Origin: Thiobacillaceae bacterium
GTDB taxonomy: Bacteria > Pseudomonadota > Gammaproteobacteria > Burkholderiales > Thiobacillaceae
Assembly (NCBI GenBank): GCA_012274165.1
Contig: JAAPAA010000336.1
Location: 1-6,472, forward strand
Reading direction: 5' to 3'
Length of the DNA stretch: 6,472 nt
This document shows positions 1 through 5,839 of this stretch, piece after piece. Both the position numbers and the translations under genes were made by a program. How positions within the stretch are numbered: position 1 is the stretch's first letter; every line of letters starts with the position of its first letter. The notes beneath the pieces are model-generated. The model worked only from the letters and a program-made list of their open reading frames with translations, made no database searches and was not told where the DNA came from.

Positions 1-1011
1 GAAGCCGAAGCCGGCGACATCATCATCATTTCAGGTCTGGACGACATCGGCATCGGTGTCACCGTGTGCGACAAGGACAACCCGGTTGGCCTGCCGGTGC
101 TACCGGTCGACGAACCGACCCTCAACATGGACTTCATGGTCAACTCATCGCCGCTGGCCGGCACCGAGGGCAAGTTCGTCACCACTCGTCAGATCCGCGA
201 TCGCCTGGCCAAGGAACTGCTGGTCAACGTCGCGCTGCGCGTCGACGAAACCGGTGAAGCCGACATCTTCCGCGTCTCCGGTCGCGGCGAACTCCACCTC
301 ACCATCCTGCTCGAAAACATGCGCCGCGAGGGCTTCGAGATGGCGGTCGGCAAACCGCGCGTGGTCTACAAGGAAATCAACGGCGAGAAGTGCGAGCCGT
401 ATGAAAATCTCACCATTGATCTGGAAGACGACACCCAGGGCGCGGTGATGGAAGAAATCGGCCGCCGTCGTGGCGAGCTGACCAACATGGAATCCGACGG
501 CCACGGCCGCACCCGCCTCGAATACCACATCCCGGCGCGCGGCCTGATCGGCTTCCAGTCCGACTTCATGACCATGACGCGCGGCACCGGCCTGATGAGC
601 CACGTGTTCGACGACTACGGTCCGGTGAAAGCCGACCTGCCGGGACGCCACAATGGCGTGCTGGTGTCGCAGGACAATGGCGAAGCCGTGGCCTACGCGC
701 TGTGGAAACTGGAGGACCGCGGCCGCATGTTCGTTTCGCCCGGCGACAAGCTATACGAAGGCATGATCATCGGCATCCACAGTCGCGACAACGACCTGGT
801 GGTCAACCCGATCAAGGGCAAGCAGCTGACCAACGTGCGCTCGTCCGGCACCGACGAAGCGGTGCGCCTGACCACGCCGATCAAGCTGACGTTGGAATCT
901 GCGGTGGAATTCATCGATGACGACGAACTGGTCGAAATCACGCCGAAGTCGATCCGCATCCGCAAGCGCTTCCTGCAGGAACACGATCGCAAGAAAGCGA
1001 ATCGCGGTTAA
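1..1011 (+). CDS. typA: Ribosome-associated GTPase TypA/BipA, C-terminal part (5' end outside window)
   Basis: The frame is open from base 1 and encodes 336 residues, a little over half of the usual roughly 600-residue TypA/BipA. The N-terminal GTPase domain lies outside the window. TypA/BipA is a translational GTPase of the EF-G family that binds the ribosome and helps 50S assembly and growth under stress or cold. Visible parts, in order: the end of the beta-barrel domain II; an EF-G-like domain III (visible residues about 39-120, with VSGRGELHL); an EF-G-like domain V (about 125-205, ending in the RGLIGFQSDFMTMTRGTG block); and the C-terminal domain unique to this family (about 210-330, with YEGMIIG, NDLVVNP, KQLTNVR and DDELVEITP). 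These last blocks separate it from EF-G and LepA. The gene ends with two in-frame stops, TAA TAA (1009-1014), followed by a strong terminator, so it is the last gene of its transcript. No frameshift or missing block is seen. Confidence 0.97.
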   Translation, partial: EAEAGDIIIISGLDDIGIGVTVCDKDNPVGLPVLPVDEPTLNMDFMVNSSPLAGTEGKFVTTRQIRDRLAKELLVNVALRVDETGEADIFRVSGRGELHLTILLENMRREGFEMAVGKPRVVYKEINGEKCEPYENLTIDLEDDTQGAVMEEIGRRRGELTNMESDGHGRTRLEYHIPARGLIGFQSDFMTMTRGTGLMSHVFDDYGPVKADLPGRHNGVLVSQDNGEAVAYALWKLEDRGRMFVSPGDKLYEGMIIGIHSRDNDLVVNPIKGKQLTNVRSSGTDEAVRLTTPIKLTLESAVEFIDDDELVEITPKSIRIRKRFLQEHDRKKANRG

Positions 1012-1044
1012 TAATCTGTCGGCGCTGGCGCCTGCAGACCCAAC

Positions 1045-1073
1045 AAAAAGCCCGGCTCATGCCGGGTTTTTTT
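1045..1073 (+). terminator. Intrinsic terminator after typA
   Basis: A perfect 6-bp GC stem (CCCGGC 1051-1056, GCCGGG 1061-1066) with a TCAT loop is followed by seven T (1067-1073), the standard rho-independent form. Five A (1045-1049) lie just 5' of the stem, so it could also act weakly on the other strand. It lies 34 nt after the typA stop and separates typA from rmuC. Confidence 0.9.
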
Positions 1074-1100
1074 ATACCCTGCGCAGGTAAAATCCGCCCT

Positions 1101-2396
1101 ATGCATCCAGTCGAAATCGGCCTCTTCCTGGGGCTCGCCTCCCTCATCCTGTTGGTTGTTTTGTTGCTGTGGCGCCTGGGCGTGCTGCAGCGTGAACAAG
1201 CCGGGCTGCCCGCATTGCTGGCACTGGACATGGAAGCCCGGCACCGCGCGGTGCTGACCGATCTGCACGCCGGTCTGGCGCAGCAATCCGACCGCATGCA
1301 GACCCAGCTCGCCGCCTTGCAGATTGCGCAAGCCGAACGGCTGGCGGAAACGCGTGAAACCGTCACCGGCCAGTTCGGCCTGTTCCAGACCGCGATGCTG
1401 GAAAAGCTGATTGAGCAGGGTCGTGCCGAGCAAAGCCTGTTGCAGGAAACCTTGAAAGGCATGACGGCCCACTTCAACGAGCGCGTGCAGCAACTGTCGC
1501 AAACCGTCGACGGACGGCTCAATGAAATCTCCGGCAAGGTGGCCGAGCGGCTCGACGAAGGCTTCAAGAAAACCAACGAAACCTTCACCTCGGTGATGTC
1601 GCGGCTGGCGGTGATCGACGAGGCGCAGAAGAAAATCGAGGGGCTGGCGAGCAATGTGGTCAGCCTGCAGGAGATCCTGGGCGACAAGCGCTCGCGCGGC
1701 GCCTTCGGCGAAGTGCAGCTGGAAGCGCTGGTGCGTAACAGCCTGCCGCCCGATGCCTATGCGTTTCAATACACCCTGAAAAGTGGCGCGCGCGCCGACT
1801 GCGTGCTGATCCTGCCTGCGCCGACCGGTACGGTCTGCGTCGATTCCAAGTTTCCGCTGGAAAATTACAGCCGCATGTTCGACGACAGCCTGGTCACCAG
1901 CGAACGTGATGCGGCACGGCGCCAGTTCAAGGCGGACGTCAAAAAACACGTCGACGACATCGCCGCCAAATACATCGTCGAAGGCGAAACCTCGGACGGC
2001 GCCGTGATGTTCCTGCCCGCCGAAGCGGTGTTCGCCGAAATCCACGCCTACCATCCCGATCTGGTCGAGCACGCGCAGAAAAGGCGCGTCTGGATCACTT
2101 CACCGACCACCTTGATGGCGGTGCTGAACACAGCGCGCGCAGTCATCCGCGACTCGGAAACCCGGCGCATGGCGCATGTCATCAAGGACGAACTGGGCAA
2201 GCTGGCGAAGGACTTTTTCCGCTTTGACGAACGCATGAAAAAGCTTGCAGCCCATATCGAGCAGGCCAACAAGGATGTCGGCGAAGTGCGCATTTCCAGC
2301 GACAAGATCAGCCGCCGCTTCCAGCAGATCGAGCGGGTCGAGCTCGAACACCTGCCGACCGAAGCCGCCATGCAGCTACTCGACAGCGACGACTAA
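1101..2396 (+). CDS. rmuC: DNA recombination protein RmuC
   Basis: A 431-residue RmuC-family protein. Genetic work in E. coli linked rmuC to limiting recombination at inverted repeats; the biochemical activity is poorly defined. One N-terminal membrane segment (residues about 5-27) is followed by a long Gln/Glu-rich predicted coiled coil (about 30-185) and the RmuC core (about 186-415). The core carries RGAFGEVQLEALV, RADCVLILP, VDSKFPLENY and WITSPTTLMAVLNT. E204, D233 and D248-x-K250 are placed like a PD-(D/E)xK nuclease active site, as proposed for the family. I chose ATG 1101. The in-frame ATG at 1059 lies in the loop of the preceding terminator and would add 14 residues ahead of the membrane segment. 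No strong Shine-Dalgarno is seen, only AGGT at 1085-1088. TAAAAT at 1088-1093 could be a -10 element giving a very short leader or none. The gene starts the rmuC-mtfA-aminotransferase run. Confidence 0.94.
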   Translation: MHPVEIGLFLGLASLILLVVLLLWRLGVLQREQAGLPALLALDMEARHRAVLTDLHAGLAQQSDRMQTQLAALQIAQAERLAETRETVTGQFGLFQTAMLEKLIEQGRAEQSLLQETLKGMTAHFNERVQQLSQTVDGRLNEISGKVAERLDEGFKKTNETFTSVMSRLAVIDEAQKKIEGLASNVVSLQEILGDKRSRGAFGEVQLEALVRNSLPPDAYAFQYTLKSGARADCVLILPAPTGTVCVDSKFPLENYSRMFDDSLVTSERDAARRQFKADVKKHVDDIAAKYIVEGETSDGAVMFLPAEAVFAEIHAYHPDLVEHAQKRRVWITSPTTLMAVLNTARAVIRDSETRRMAHVIKDELGKLAKDFFRFDERMKKLAAHIEQANKDVGEVRISSDKISRRFQQIERVELEHLPTEAAMQLLDSDD

Positions 2397-2404
2397 CCCG
2401 GGCG

Positions 2405-3178
2405 ATGAACTGGTTCGCCCGCTGGCGCCGCGCTCGCATCCTCAAACGCCATGCGCTGAGCCACGCAGCCTTTTCCGCTGCGGTTTCCCGACTCCCTGTC
2501 CTGCGCGGCCTGTCTGCCGCCGAACTCGCGCACTTGCGCGAACTCGCTAGCCTGTTTCTGCATGACAAGACTTTTTCGGCAGCAGGCGAAGCCCACGTTG
2601 ATGACGCCACACAACTGTCCATCGCCTTGCAGGCCTGCCTGCTGATCCTGCATCTGGACGAGGCCAGTTATCAAGGCTGGAACGAAATCATTCTCTATCC
2701 TGACGAATTTCTGCACCCACGGGAAGATATTGATGACGCCGGCGTGGTGCATCACTCACGCGACATTCTGTCTGGAGAGTCCTGGCTCGGCGGCCCGCTG
2801 GTGCTATCGATTGCCGACGTCAACGCGAGCGGCCATCTCGACGGCGTCAATGTCGTGCTGCACGAATTCGCCCACAAGCTCGACATGCTGAACGGCGATG
2901 CCAATGGCTTTCCACCGCTGCATCGGGGCATGGATGCAGCAGCCTGGGCACGCGATTTCAGCGCAGCCTACGAAAACCTGTGCGCCCGTATCGATGCCGG
3001 CGAAGACACCGCGATCGACCCCTACGCCGCCACCGACCCTGCCGAATTTTTTGCCGTGCTCAGCGAAGTATTCTTTGAAACCCCTGCATTGCTGCGGGCT
3101 GAATATCCTGCGGTTTACCAGCAGATGCGCTTGTTCTATCGCCAGCATCCGCTGGCTCGCCTGATCGATTCCGTATGA
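2405..3178 (+). CDS. mtfA: Zinc metallopeptidase MtfA (M90 family)
   Basis: A 257-residue cytoplasmic MtfA-family protein, close to the usual length. In E. coli, MtfA binds the repressor Mlc (DgsA), relieving ptsG repression, and also has zinc-dependent aminopeptidase activity. The zinc motif HEFAH is at residues 153-157 within VLHEFAHKLDMLNGD. E214 in DPAEFFAVLSEVFFE is the likely third zinc ligand, so the site looks intact. The conserved LYPDEF (98-102) and the SGESWLGGPLVLS region (123-135) also match the family. It starts 8 nt after the rmuC stop with no clear ribosome binding site, which suggests reinitiation by ribosomes leaving rmuC, and its TGA overlaps the next ATG. Whether this organism has Mlc or a glucose PTS cannot be seen here. 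Many betaproteobacteria lack a glucose PTS, so the target could be different (inference). Confidence 0.93.
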   Translation: MNWFARWRRARILKRHALSHAAFSAAVSRLPVLRGLSAAELAHLRELASLFLHDKTFSAAGEAHVDDATQLSIALQACLLILHLDEASYQGWNEIILYPDEFLHPREDIDDAGVVHHSRDILSGESWLGGPLVLSIADVNASGHLDGVNVVLHEFAHKLDMLNGDANGFPPLHRGMDAAAWARDFSAAYENLCARIDAGEDTAIDPYAATDPAEFFAVLSEVFFETPALLRAEYPAVYQQMRLFYRQHPLARLIDSV

Positions 3179-4329
3179 AAACAGCCTCCCGCATGAACAG
3201 CATCGCGCCGTTTCACGTCATGGATATTCTGGCGCGCGCGCAGGCGCTGGAAGCCGCCGGACGCGACATCATTCATCTGGAAATTGGTGAGCCCGACTTT
3301 GCCACGCCGCGGCCCATCATCGAAGCGGGGATCGCTGCGCTGCGCGCGGGCCACACCCACTACACCGGCGCACTCGGCCTGCCCCCACTGCGCGAAGCTA
3401 TCGCCGGCTTTTATGCCACCCGCTGGCAGGTTGACGTCGCGGCTTCACGTGTCATCGTCACTCCCGGTGCATCCGGCGCGCTGCTGCTGGCGCTCGGCTT
3501 GCTGGCCGGTCCCGGCGACGAAGTGCTGATGGCCGACCCTGGCTATCCCTGCAACCGCCACTTTGCCCAGTTTTGCGACGCCCGCACCATCACAATCCCG
3601 GTTGGCGCCGACAGCGGCTTTCAGCTCACGCTGCAACACATTGAACGTCACGCCACGCCCGCCACGCGTGCCATCCTCATTGCCAGTCCGTCCAACCCCA
3701 CCGGCACGGCAATTGCCGCCGCAGAACTGGCGCGCATCCACGACTGGTGTGGTGCACACGACGTCGCGCTGATCGTGGATGAAATTTATCTGGCGCTGAC
3801 CTACGATGGCGACGAATACAGTGCAGCGCGCTGGAATGATGTGTTCGTCATCAACAGCTTCTCGAAATACTTTTTGATGACCGGCTGGCGGCTGGGCTGG
3901 CTGGTGGCACCCGCCTGGGCAATGGACGGACTGGAACGGCTGGCACAAAACCTGTTTCTGGCGCCGTCCACCCCGGCGCAGCATGCAGCGCTGGCAGCGT
4001 TTTCAGCCGCTAGCCTTGCCGAACTCGAAGACCGTAAAACCGAACTGCGTACACGTCGCGACTATCTGCTGCCTGCATTGCATGAACGCGGCTTCGCCAT
4101 CCCGGTTCAACCGCAGGGCGCATTTTATTTGTATGCAGACTGCCGTGCATTCACAGATGACAGTTTTGAATGGGCTCAGGCGCTGCTGGAAGCAGTGGGT
4201 GTAGCGGTCACGCCGGGTCTCGATTTCGGCCAGCATCACGCGCAGCACTACGTGCGGTTTGCTTACACCCAACCGCTACCGCGCCTGGCAGAAGCCATCG
4301 CACGACTCGATGGCTTCCTGTCGCGTTAA
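3175..4329 (+). CDS. Class I/II PLP-dependent aminotransferase
   Basis: A 384-residue fold-type I PLP aminotransferase of the aspartate/alanine aminotransferase superfamily, full length for the family and cytoplasmic (no signal peptide). Visible landmarks: EIGEPDF (36-42); GASGALLLAL (98-107), the phosphate-binding segment; DPGYPCN (121-127); SPSNPTG (171-177) with N174; VDEIY (201-205) with D202, which contacts the PLP ring nitrogen, and Y205; SFSKYFLMTGWRLGW (228-242) with Schiff-base lysine K231 and R239; and R361 in VRFAY, the likely alpha-carboxylate-binding arginine. All catalytic residues are present. The amino donor and acceptor cannot be read from the sequence; a general Asp/Ala/aromatic aminotransferase role is a guess. 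ATG 3175 overlaps the mtfA stop as ATGA, typical of coupled genes. ATG 3193 (MNSIAPF) is an alternative start. Its stop abuts the stop of the convergent PEP-CTERM gene. Confidence 0.93.
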   Translation: MKTASRMNSIAPFHVMDILARAQALEAAGRDIIHLEIGEPDFATPRPIIEAGIAALRAGHTHYTGALGLPPLREAIAGFYATRWQVDVAASRVIVTPGASGALLLALGLLAGPGDEVLMADPGYPCNRHFAQFCDARTITIPVGADSGFQLTLQHIERHATPATRAILIASPSNPTGTAIAAAELARIHDWCGAHDVALIVDEIYLALTYDGDEYSAARWNDVFVINSFSKYFLMTGWRLGWLVAPAWAMDGLERLAQNLFLAPSTPAQHAALAAFSAASLAELEDRKTELRTRRDYLLPALHERGFAIPVQPQGAFYLYADCRAFTDDSFEWAQALLEAVGVAVTPGLDFGQHHAQHYVRFAYTQPLPRLAEAIARLDGFLSR

Positions 4330-5106
4330 TCAGCCACGACGGCGACGTGCCAACCCGAGCATCCCCAACAATCCCAGCGGCAGCAATGCCAGCGTGCCGG
4401 GCTCGGGAACGCTCGCGCCTGGAACCGGATCAACTTTCAGCGAATCATTCGCGCAATTCATGGTCCACTCCACGTCTAGGGCATCGCCAGTTCCCCAATA
4501 GGCGCCGAATAACGCAACAGGAATGCGCGCCTCATAGAAATAGTGCTGGTCTGCTGCATAGATGCCCATATTGGCGACCCCTGTCGTGGTGTAAACCACT
4601 GCCCCCATCCCAATCAGCGTGCCATTCAAAATAGAGGTCGGCCCCTCATTCGCCGCCCCCCACAAGCCTGTTCCCCACGTGCTTACCGCGTACAAGCCAC
4701 CCTGTATTTTTCCGTTGCCACCCGTCGTTTCAAGGCCAAACTCATAACTGCCATTACGTCCAAAGTCGATTGCAAAATCACCTGGCGCATAGTTGCCTCC
4801 GCAATTCGACGTCAGCGGATTGTGTCCAGTCACCAGAGCCAGGTAGAGATACGACGCATCGTAATCGACATATAGCGCCTCGACATCGTAAGCCTGTCCA
4901 CCATAACCAGGCGTTAAATGCGTACCTCGACCACCAGTCTGATCTTCCACAGTCCAGACTTTGGCCTGCGCATTCGGTGTCCAGTCTGCGGCGCTGCCAT
5001 TGCGGTGCAAGCCCCAGTCAGCCAAATTGCCATCAATGGTATAAGCCGCAGCTTGCATCGAAAGCCCCATCGCCAGGGCACCAGAAAAAATGAAGCGTAT
5101 ACGCAT
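4330..5106 (-). CDS. PEP-CTERM sorted exported protein
   Basis: A 258-residue secreted protein. The N-terminus (MRIRFIFSGALAMGLSMQAAA) is a Sec signal peptide with likely cleavage after the Ala run near residue 21. The C-terminus is a textbook PEP-CTERM signal: VPEPG at 233-237, a hydrophobic stretch about 238-252, then RRRR at 254-257. In this system an exosortase cuts near the motif and the protein reaches the surface or extracellular matrix, usually in bacteria that make exopolysaccharide. The mature part starts with YTIDGNLADWGL, the kind of DG-x-x-x-DW opening seen in CBM9-like beta-sandwich domains. It is rich in Gly, Tyr and Trp and has two cysteines (C102, C218) that could pair. Ligand and function are unknown. 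A good ribosome binding site and a candidate sigma-54 promoter precede it. Base composition looks less GC-rich than in typA or rmuC by eye. No exosortase gene is in the window. Confidence 0.9.
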   Translation of the reverse strand: MRIRFIFSGALAMGLSMQAAAYTIDGNLADWGLHRNGSAADWTPNAQAKVWTVEDQTGGRGTHLTPGYGGQAYDVEALYVDYDASYLYLALVTGHNPLTSNCGGNYAPGDFAIDFGRNGSYEFGLETTGGNGKIQGGLYAVSTWGTGLWGAANEGPTSILNGTLIGMGAVVYTTTGVANMGIYAADQHYFYEARIPVALFGAYWGTGDALDVEWTMNCANDSLKVDPVPGASVPEPGTLALLPLGLLGMLGLARRRRG

Positions 5107-5110
5107 GACA

Positions 5111-5117
5111 TCCCTTT
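5111..5117 (-). promoter_or_regulatory. Ribosome binding site of the PEP-CTERM gene
   Basis: On the minus strand AAAGGGA lies 4 nt before the ATG at 5104-5106. It fixes that start codon, and it lies inside the 5' leader expected from the sigma-54 promoter. Confidence 0.7.
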
Positions 5118-5144
5118 AAATCAACGTGATTAATGGTGAATCGC

Positions 5145-5160
5145 AGCGATATTCATGCCA
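5145..5160 (-). promoter_or_regulatory. Candidate sigma-54 (RpoN) promoter of the PEP-CTERM gene
   Basis: Read on the minus strand, this is TGGCATGAATATCGCT. Against the sigma-54 consensus TGGCACG-N4-TTGCW it matches 10 of 12 positions. The essential -24 GG and -12 GC dinucleotides are both present with exactly 10 nt between them. Transcription would begin near 5134, giving a leader of about 28 nt containing the ribosome binding site. Sigma-54 control through the PrsK/PrsR two-component system is known for PEP-CTERM genes in some floc-forming betaproteobacteria, which fits this gene. Not tested here. Confidence 0.65.
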
Positions 5161-5169
5161 GGCATGAAT
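5151..5169. repeat. 19-bp perfect palindrome overlapping the -24 element
   Basis: ATTCATGCC (5151-5159), a single A, then GGCATGAAT (5161-5169): 9-bp arms with a 1-nt spacer. The left arm covers the -24 box of the candidate sigma-54 promoter. It could be an operator for a dimeric regulator, or a by-product of two facing promoter-like elements. Confidence 0.6.
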
Positions 5170-5173
5170 TCGG

Positions 5174-5247
5174 CAAGGGAATAAGCCATTTCGCACCTTG
5201 AGGGACTTAGACAGCCATTTTTCGTCCTTGAAATAACGGCTGCAAGG
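5174..5247. promoter_or_regulatory. Candidate upstream activator region of the PEP-CTERM gene
   Basis: Four copies of one pentamer occur in 74 bp: CAAGG at 5174 and 5243, CCTTG at 5196 and 5226. The two central copies are the ends of a longer imperfect direct repeat beginning AGCCATTT and ending CCTTGA (5184-5201 and 5213-5231), offset by 29-30 nt, near three helical turns. The cluster lies about 40-113 bp upstream of the expected start near 5134, where enhancer-binding proteins of sigma-54 promoters commonly bind. Its role as a binding site is inference. Confidence 0.4.
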
Positions 5248-5261
5248 CTATGCGCGTTGGA

Positions 5262-5275
5262 GTCTCAACAGAGAC
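5262..5275. repeat. Small inverted repeat GTCTC-N4-GAGAC
   Basis: GTCTC (5262-5266), AACA, GAGAC (5271-5275). It lies between the lipoprotein terminator and the pentamer cluster, about 130-140 bp upstream of the expected PEP-CTERM gene start. It could be another activator site; a 5-bp arm is short enough to arise by chance. Confidence 0.3.
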
Positions 5276-5301
5276 GCCGATTAATACGCAACGTACAGGC
5301 G

Positions 5302-5329
5302 AAAAAAAACCGGCTCGAAAGCCGGTTTT
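5302..5329 (-). terminator. Intrinsic terminator of the Ala-rich lipoprotein gene
   Basis: AAAACCGGC (5306-5314) pairs with GCCGGTTTT (5321-5329) in a perfect 9-bp stem with a 6-nt loop. On the minus strand the hairpin runs into eight T (complement of 5302-5309). It lies about 20 nt after the lipoprotein stop, and it insulates the PEP-CTERM promoter from upstream transcription. Confidence 0.9.
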
Positions 5330-5349
5330 ATTCGTTCCTTGAGCCAGAA

Positions 5350-5652
5350 TTACTTGGCGGGAGCGGGAGCGGGAGCAGCAGCATCAGCAGCAGCGCCAGC
5401 GGCAGTAGCAGCAGTGCCAGCGGCATCAGCAGCAGTGCCAGCAGCAGCAGCAGCGTCAGCAGCAGCAGGTGCGGCAGCTTCAGAAGCTTTGCTAGCATCG
5501 ACTGCAGCTTCGCCAGCTTTGGTTGCAGCTTCGCCAGCAGCGGTTGCAGCTTCGCCAGCAACTTCAGCAGCAGGAGCAGGCGCTTCTTCTTTTTTGGAAC
5601 AAGCGGTCATGGAAACAGCCAACAGAGCAGCCAGAAGGATGGAATATTTCAT
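5350..5652 (-). CDS. Small Ala-rich repeat lipoprotein
   Basis: A 100-residue predicted lipoprotein; I do not recognise a named family. The signal peptide is residues 1-17, with a lipobox ending M-T-A-C and lipidation at C18. Serine at +2 suggests outer-membrane delivery under the Lol rule. After a short charged stretch (SKKEE) and a Pro/Ala linker comes a low-complexity body of 7-residue units: AGEAATA, AGEAATK, AGEAAVD (32-52) and AGTAADA, AGTAATA, AGAAADA (71-91). It ends in PAPAPAK. Alanine makes up 44 of the 83 mature residues. The body is probably helical and may span periplasm or bind other helices; this is inference. ATG 5652 is chosen because AAAAGGGA lies 6 nt before it (5659-5666). 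A GTG at 5673 would place that site inside the coding region. A possible weak -10 (TATATG) lies at 5673-5678 on the minus strand. It has its own strong terminator, so it is probably monocistronic. Confidence 0.82.
   Translation of the reverse strand: MKYSILLAALLAVSMTACSKKEEAPAPAAEVAGEAATAAGEAATKAGEAAVDASKASEAAAPAAADAAAAAGTAADAAGTAATAAGAAADAAAPAPAPAK
5395..5457 (-). repeat. 21-bp tandem repeats, set 1, in lipoprotein gene
   Basis: On the plus strand, GCCAGCGGCA begins at 5395 and 5416, and a variant (GCCAGCAGCA) begins at 5437: a 21-bp period encoding the AGTAADA-like heptads. The surrounding run of CAG/GCA triplets makes the region prone to slippage in whole heptads without frameshift. Confidence 0.7.
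5503..5559 (-). repeat. 21-bp tandem repeats, set 2, in lipoprotein gene
   Basis: The 15-mer TGCAGCTTCGCCAGC (plus strand) is repeated exactly at 5503, 5524 and 5545, a 21-bp period encoding the three AGEAA-type heptads (residues 32-52). Near-identical codons in all three suggest recent duplication rather than only protein-level constraint. Confidence 0.8.
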
Positions 5653-5839
5653 TTGATTTCCCTTTTCGTACACATATAAAAACCCACACCAGAGATCGGT
5701 CCGGGACTTGAGATCCAGCCGACGCGCGGAATTTTAACAAATCGGCTCAGGAATTCCACTATCTATCGAACTTCTTCTATTCTGCCGAGATTGCGTTGTT
5801 TAAATACAACTAAAGGTACTCTTTGTTGGACACCCACCC

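Noticed and set aside
145..651. Minus-strand open frame opposite typA
   Set aside because: A shadow of the strongly conserved typA coding sequence, with no recognisable domain and no sign of its own start signals.
1059..1100. Earlier in-frame ATG for rmuC, adding 14 residues
   Set aside because: The ATG is inside the loop of the typA terminator, has no ribosome binding site, and the extension precedes a normal N-terminal membrane segment that starts well at ATG 1101.
1008..2072. Long minus-strand open frame opposite rmuC (354 codons)
   Set aside because: GC-rich codon structure of rmuC keeps the complementary frame open. The protein has no recognisable domain, and rmuC is clearly the real gene.
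4354..4407. Inverted repeat CCCGAGC / GCTCGGG with a 40-nt spacer, considered as a terminator between the convergent genes
   Set aside because: The spacer is too long, no T-run follows on either strand, and it lies in the PEP-CTERM tail coding sequence.
5117..5132. IHF-like site (AATCAA then TTA) near the PEP-CTERM start
   Set aside because: Spacing is one base longer than the IHF consensus and it lies downstream of the promoter, not between promoter and enhancer.
5376..5467. CAG/GCA triplet run considered as a CRISPR-like or noncoding repeat
   Set aside because: It encodes the in-frame alanine body of the lipoprotein, and there are no spacers between repeats.
5257..5679. Plus-strand open frame with Ser-rich repeats opposite the lipoprotein gene
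   Set aside because: It is the antisense reading of the triplet repeats. The minus-strand frame has a signal peptide, lipobox, ribosome binding site and terminator; this one has none.
5795..5810. Short inverted repeat GTTGT-TTAAAT-ACAAC after the TPR gene, considered as its terminator
   Set aside because: The stem is only 5 bp and AT-rich, and no T-run follows on the minus strand.
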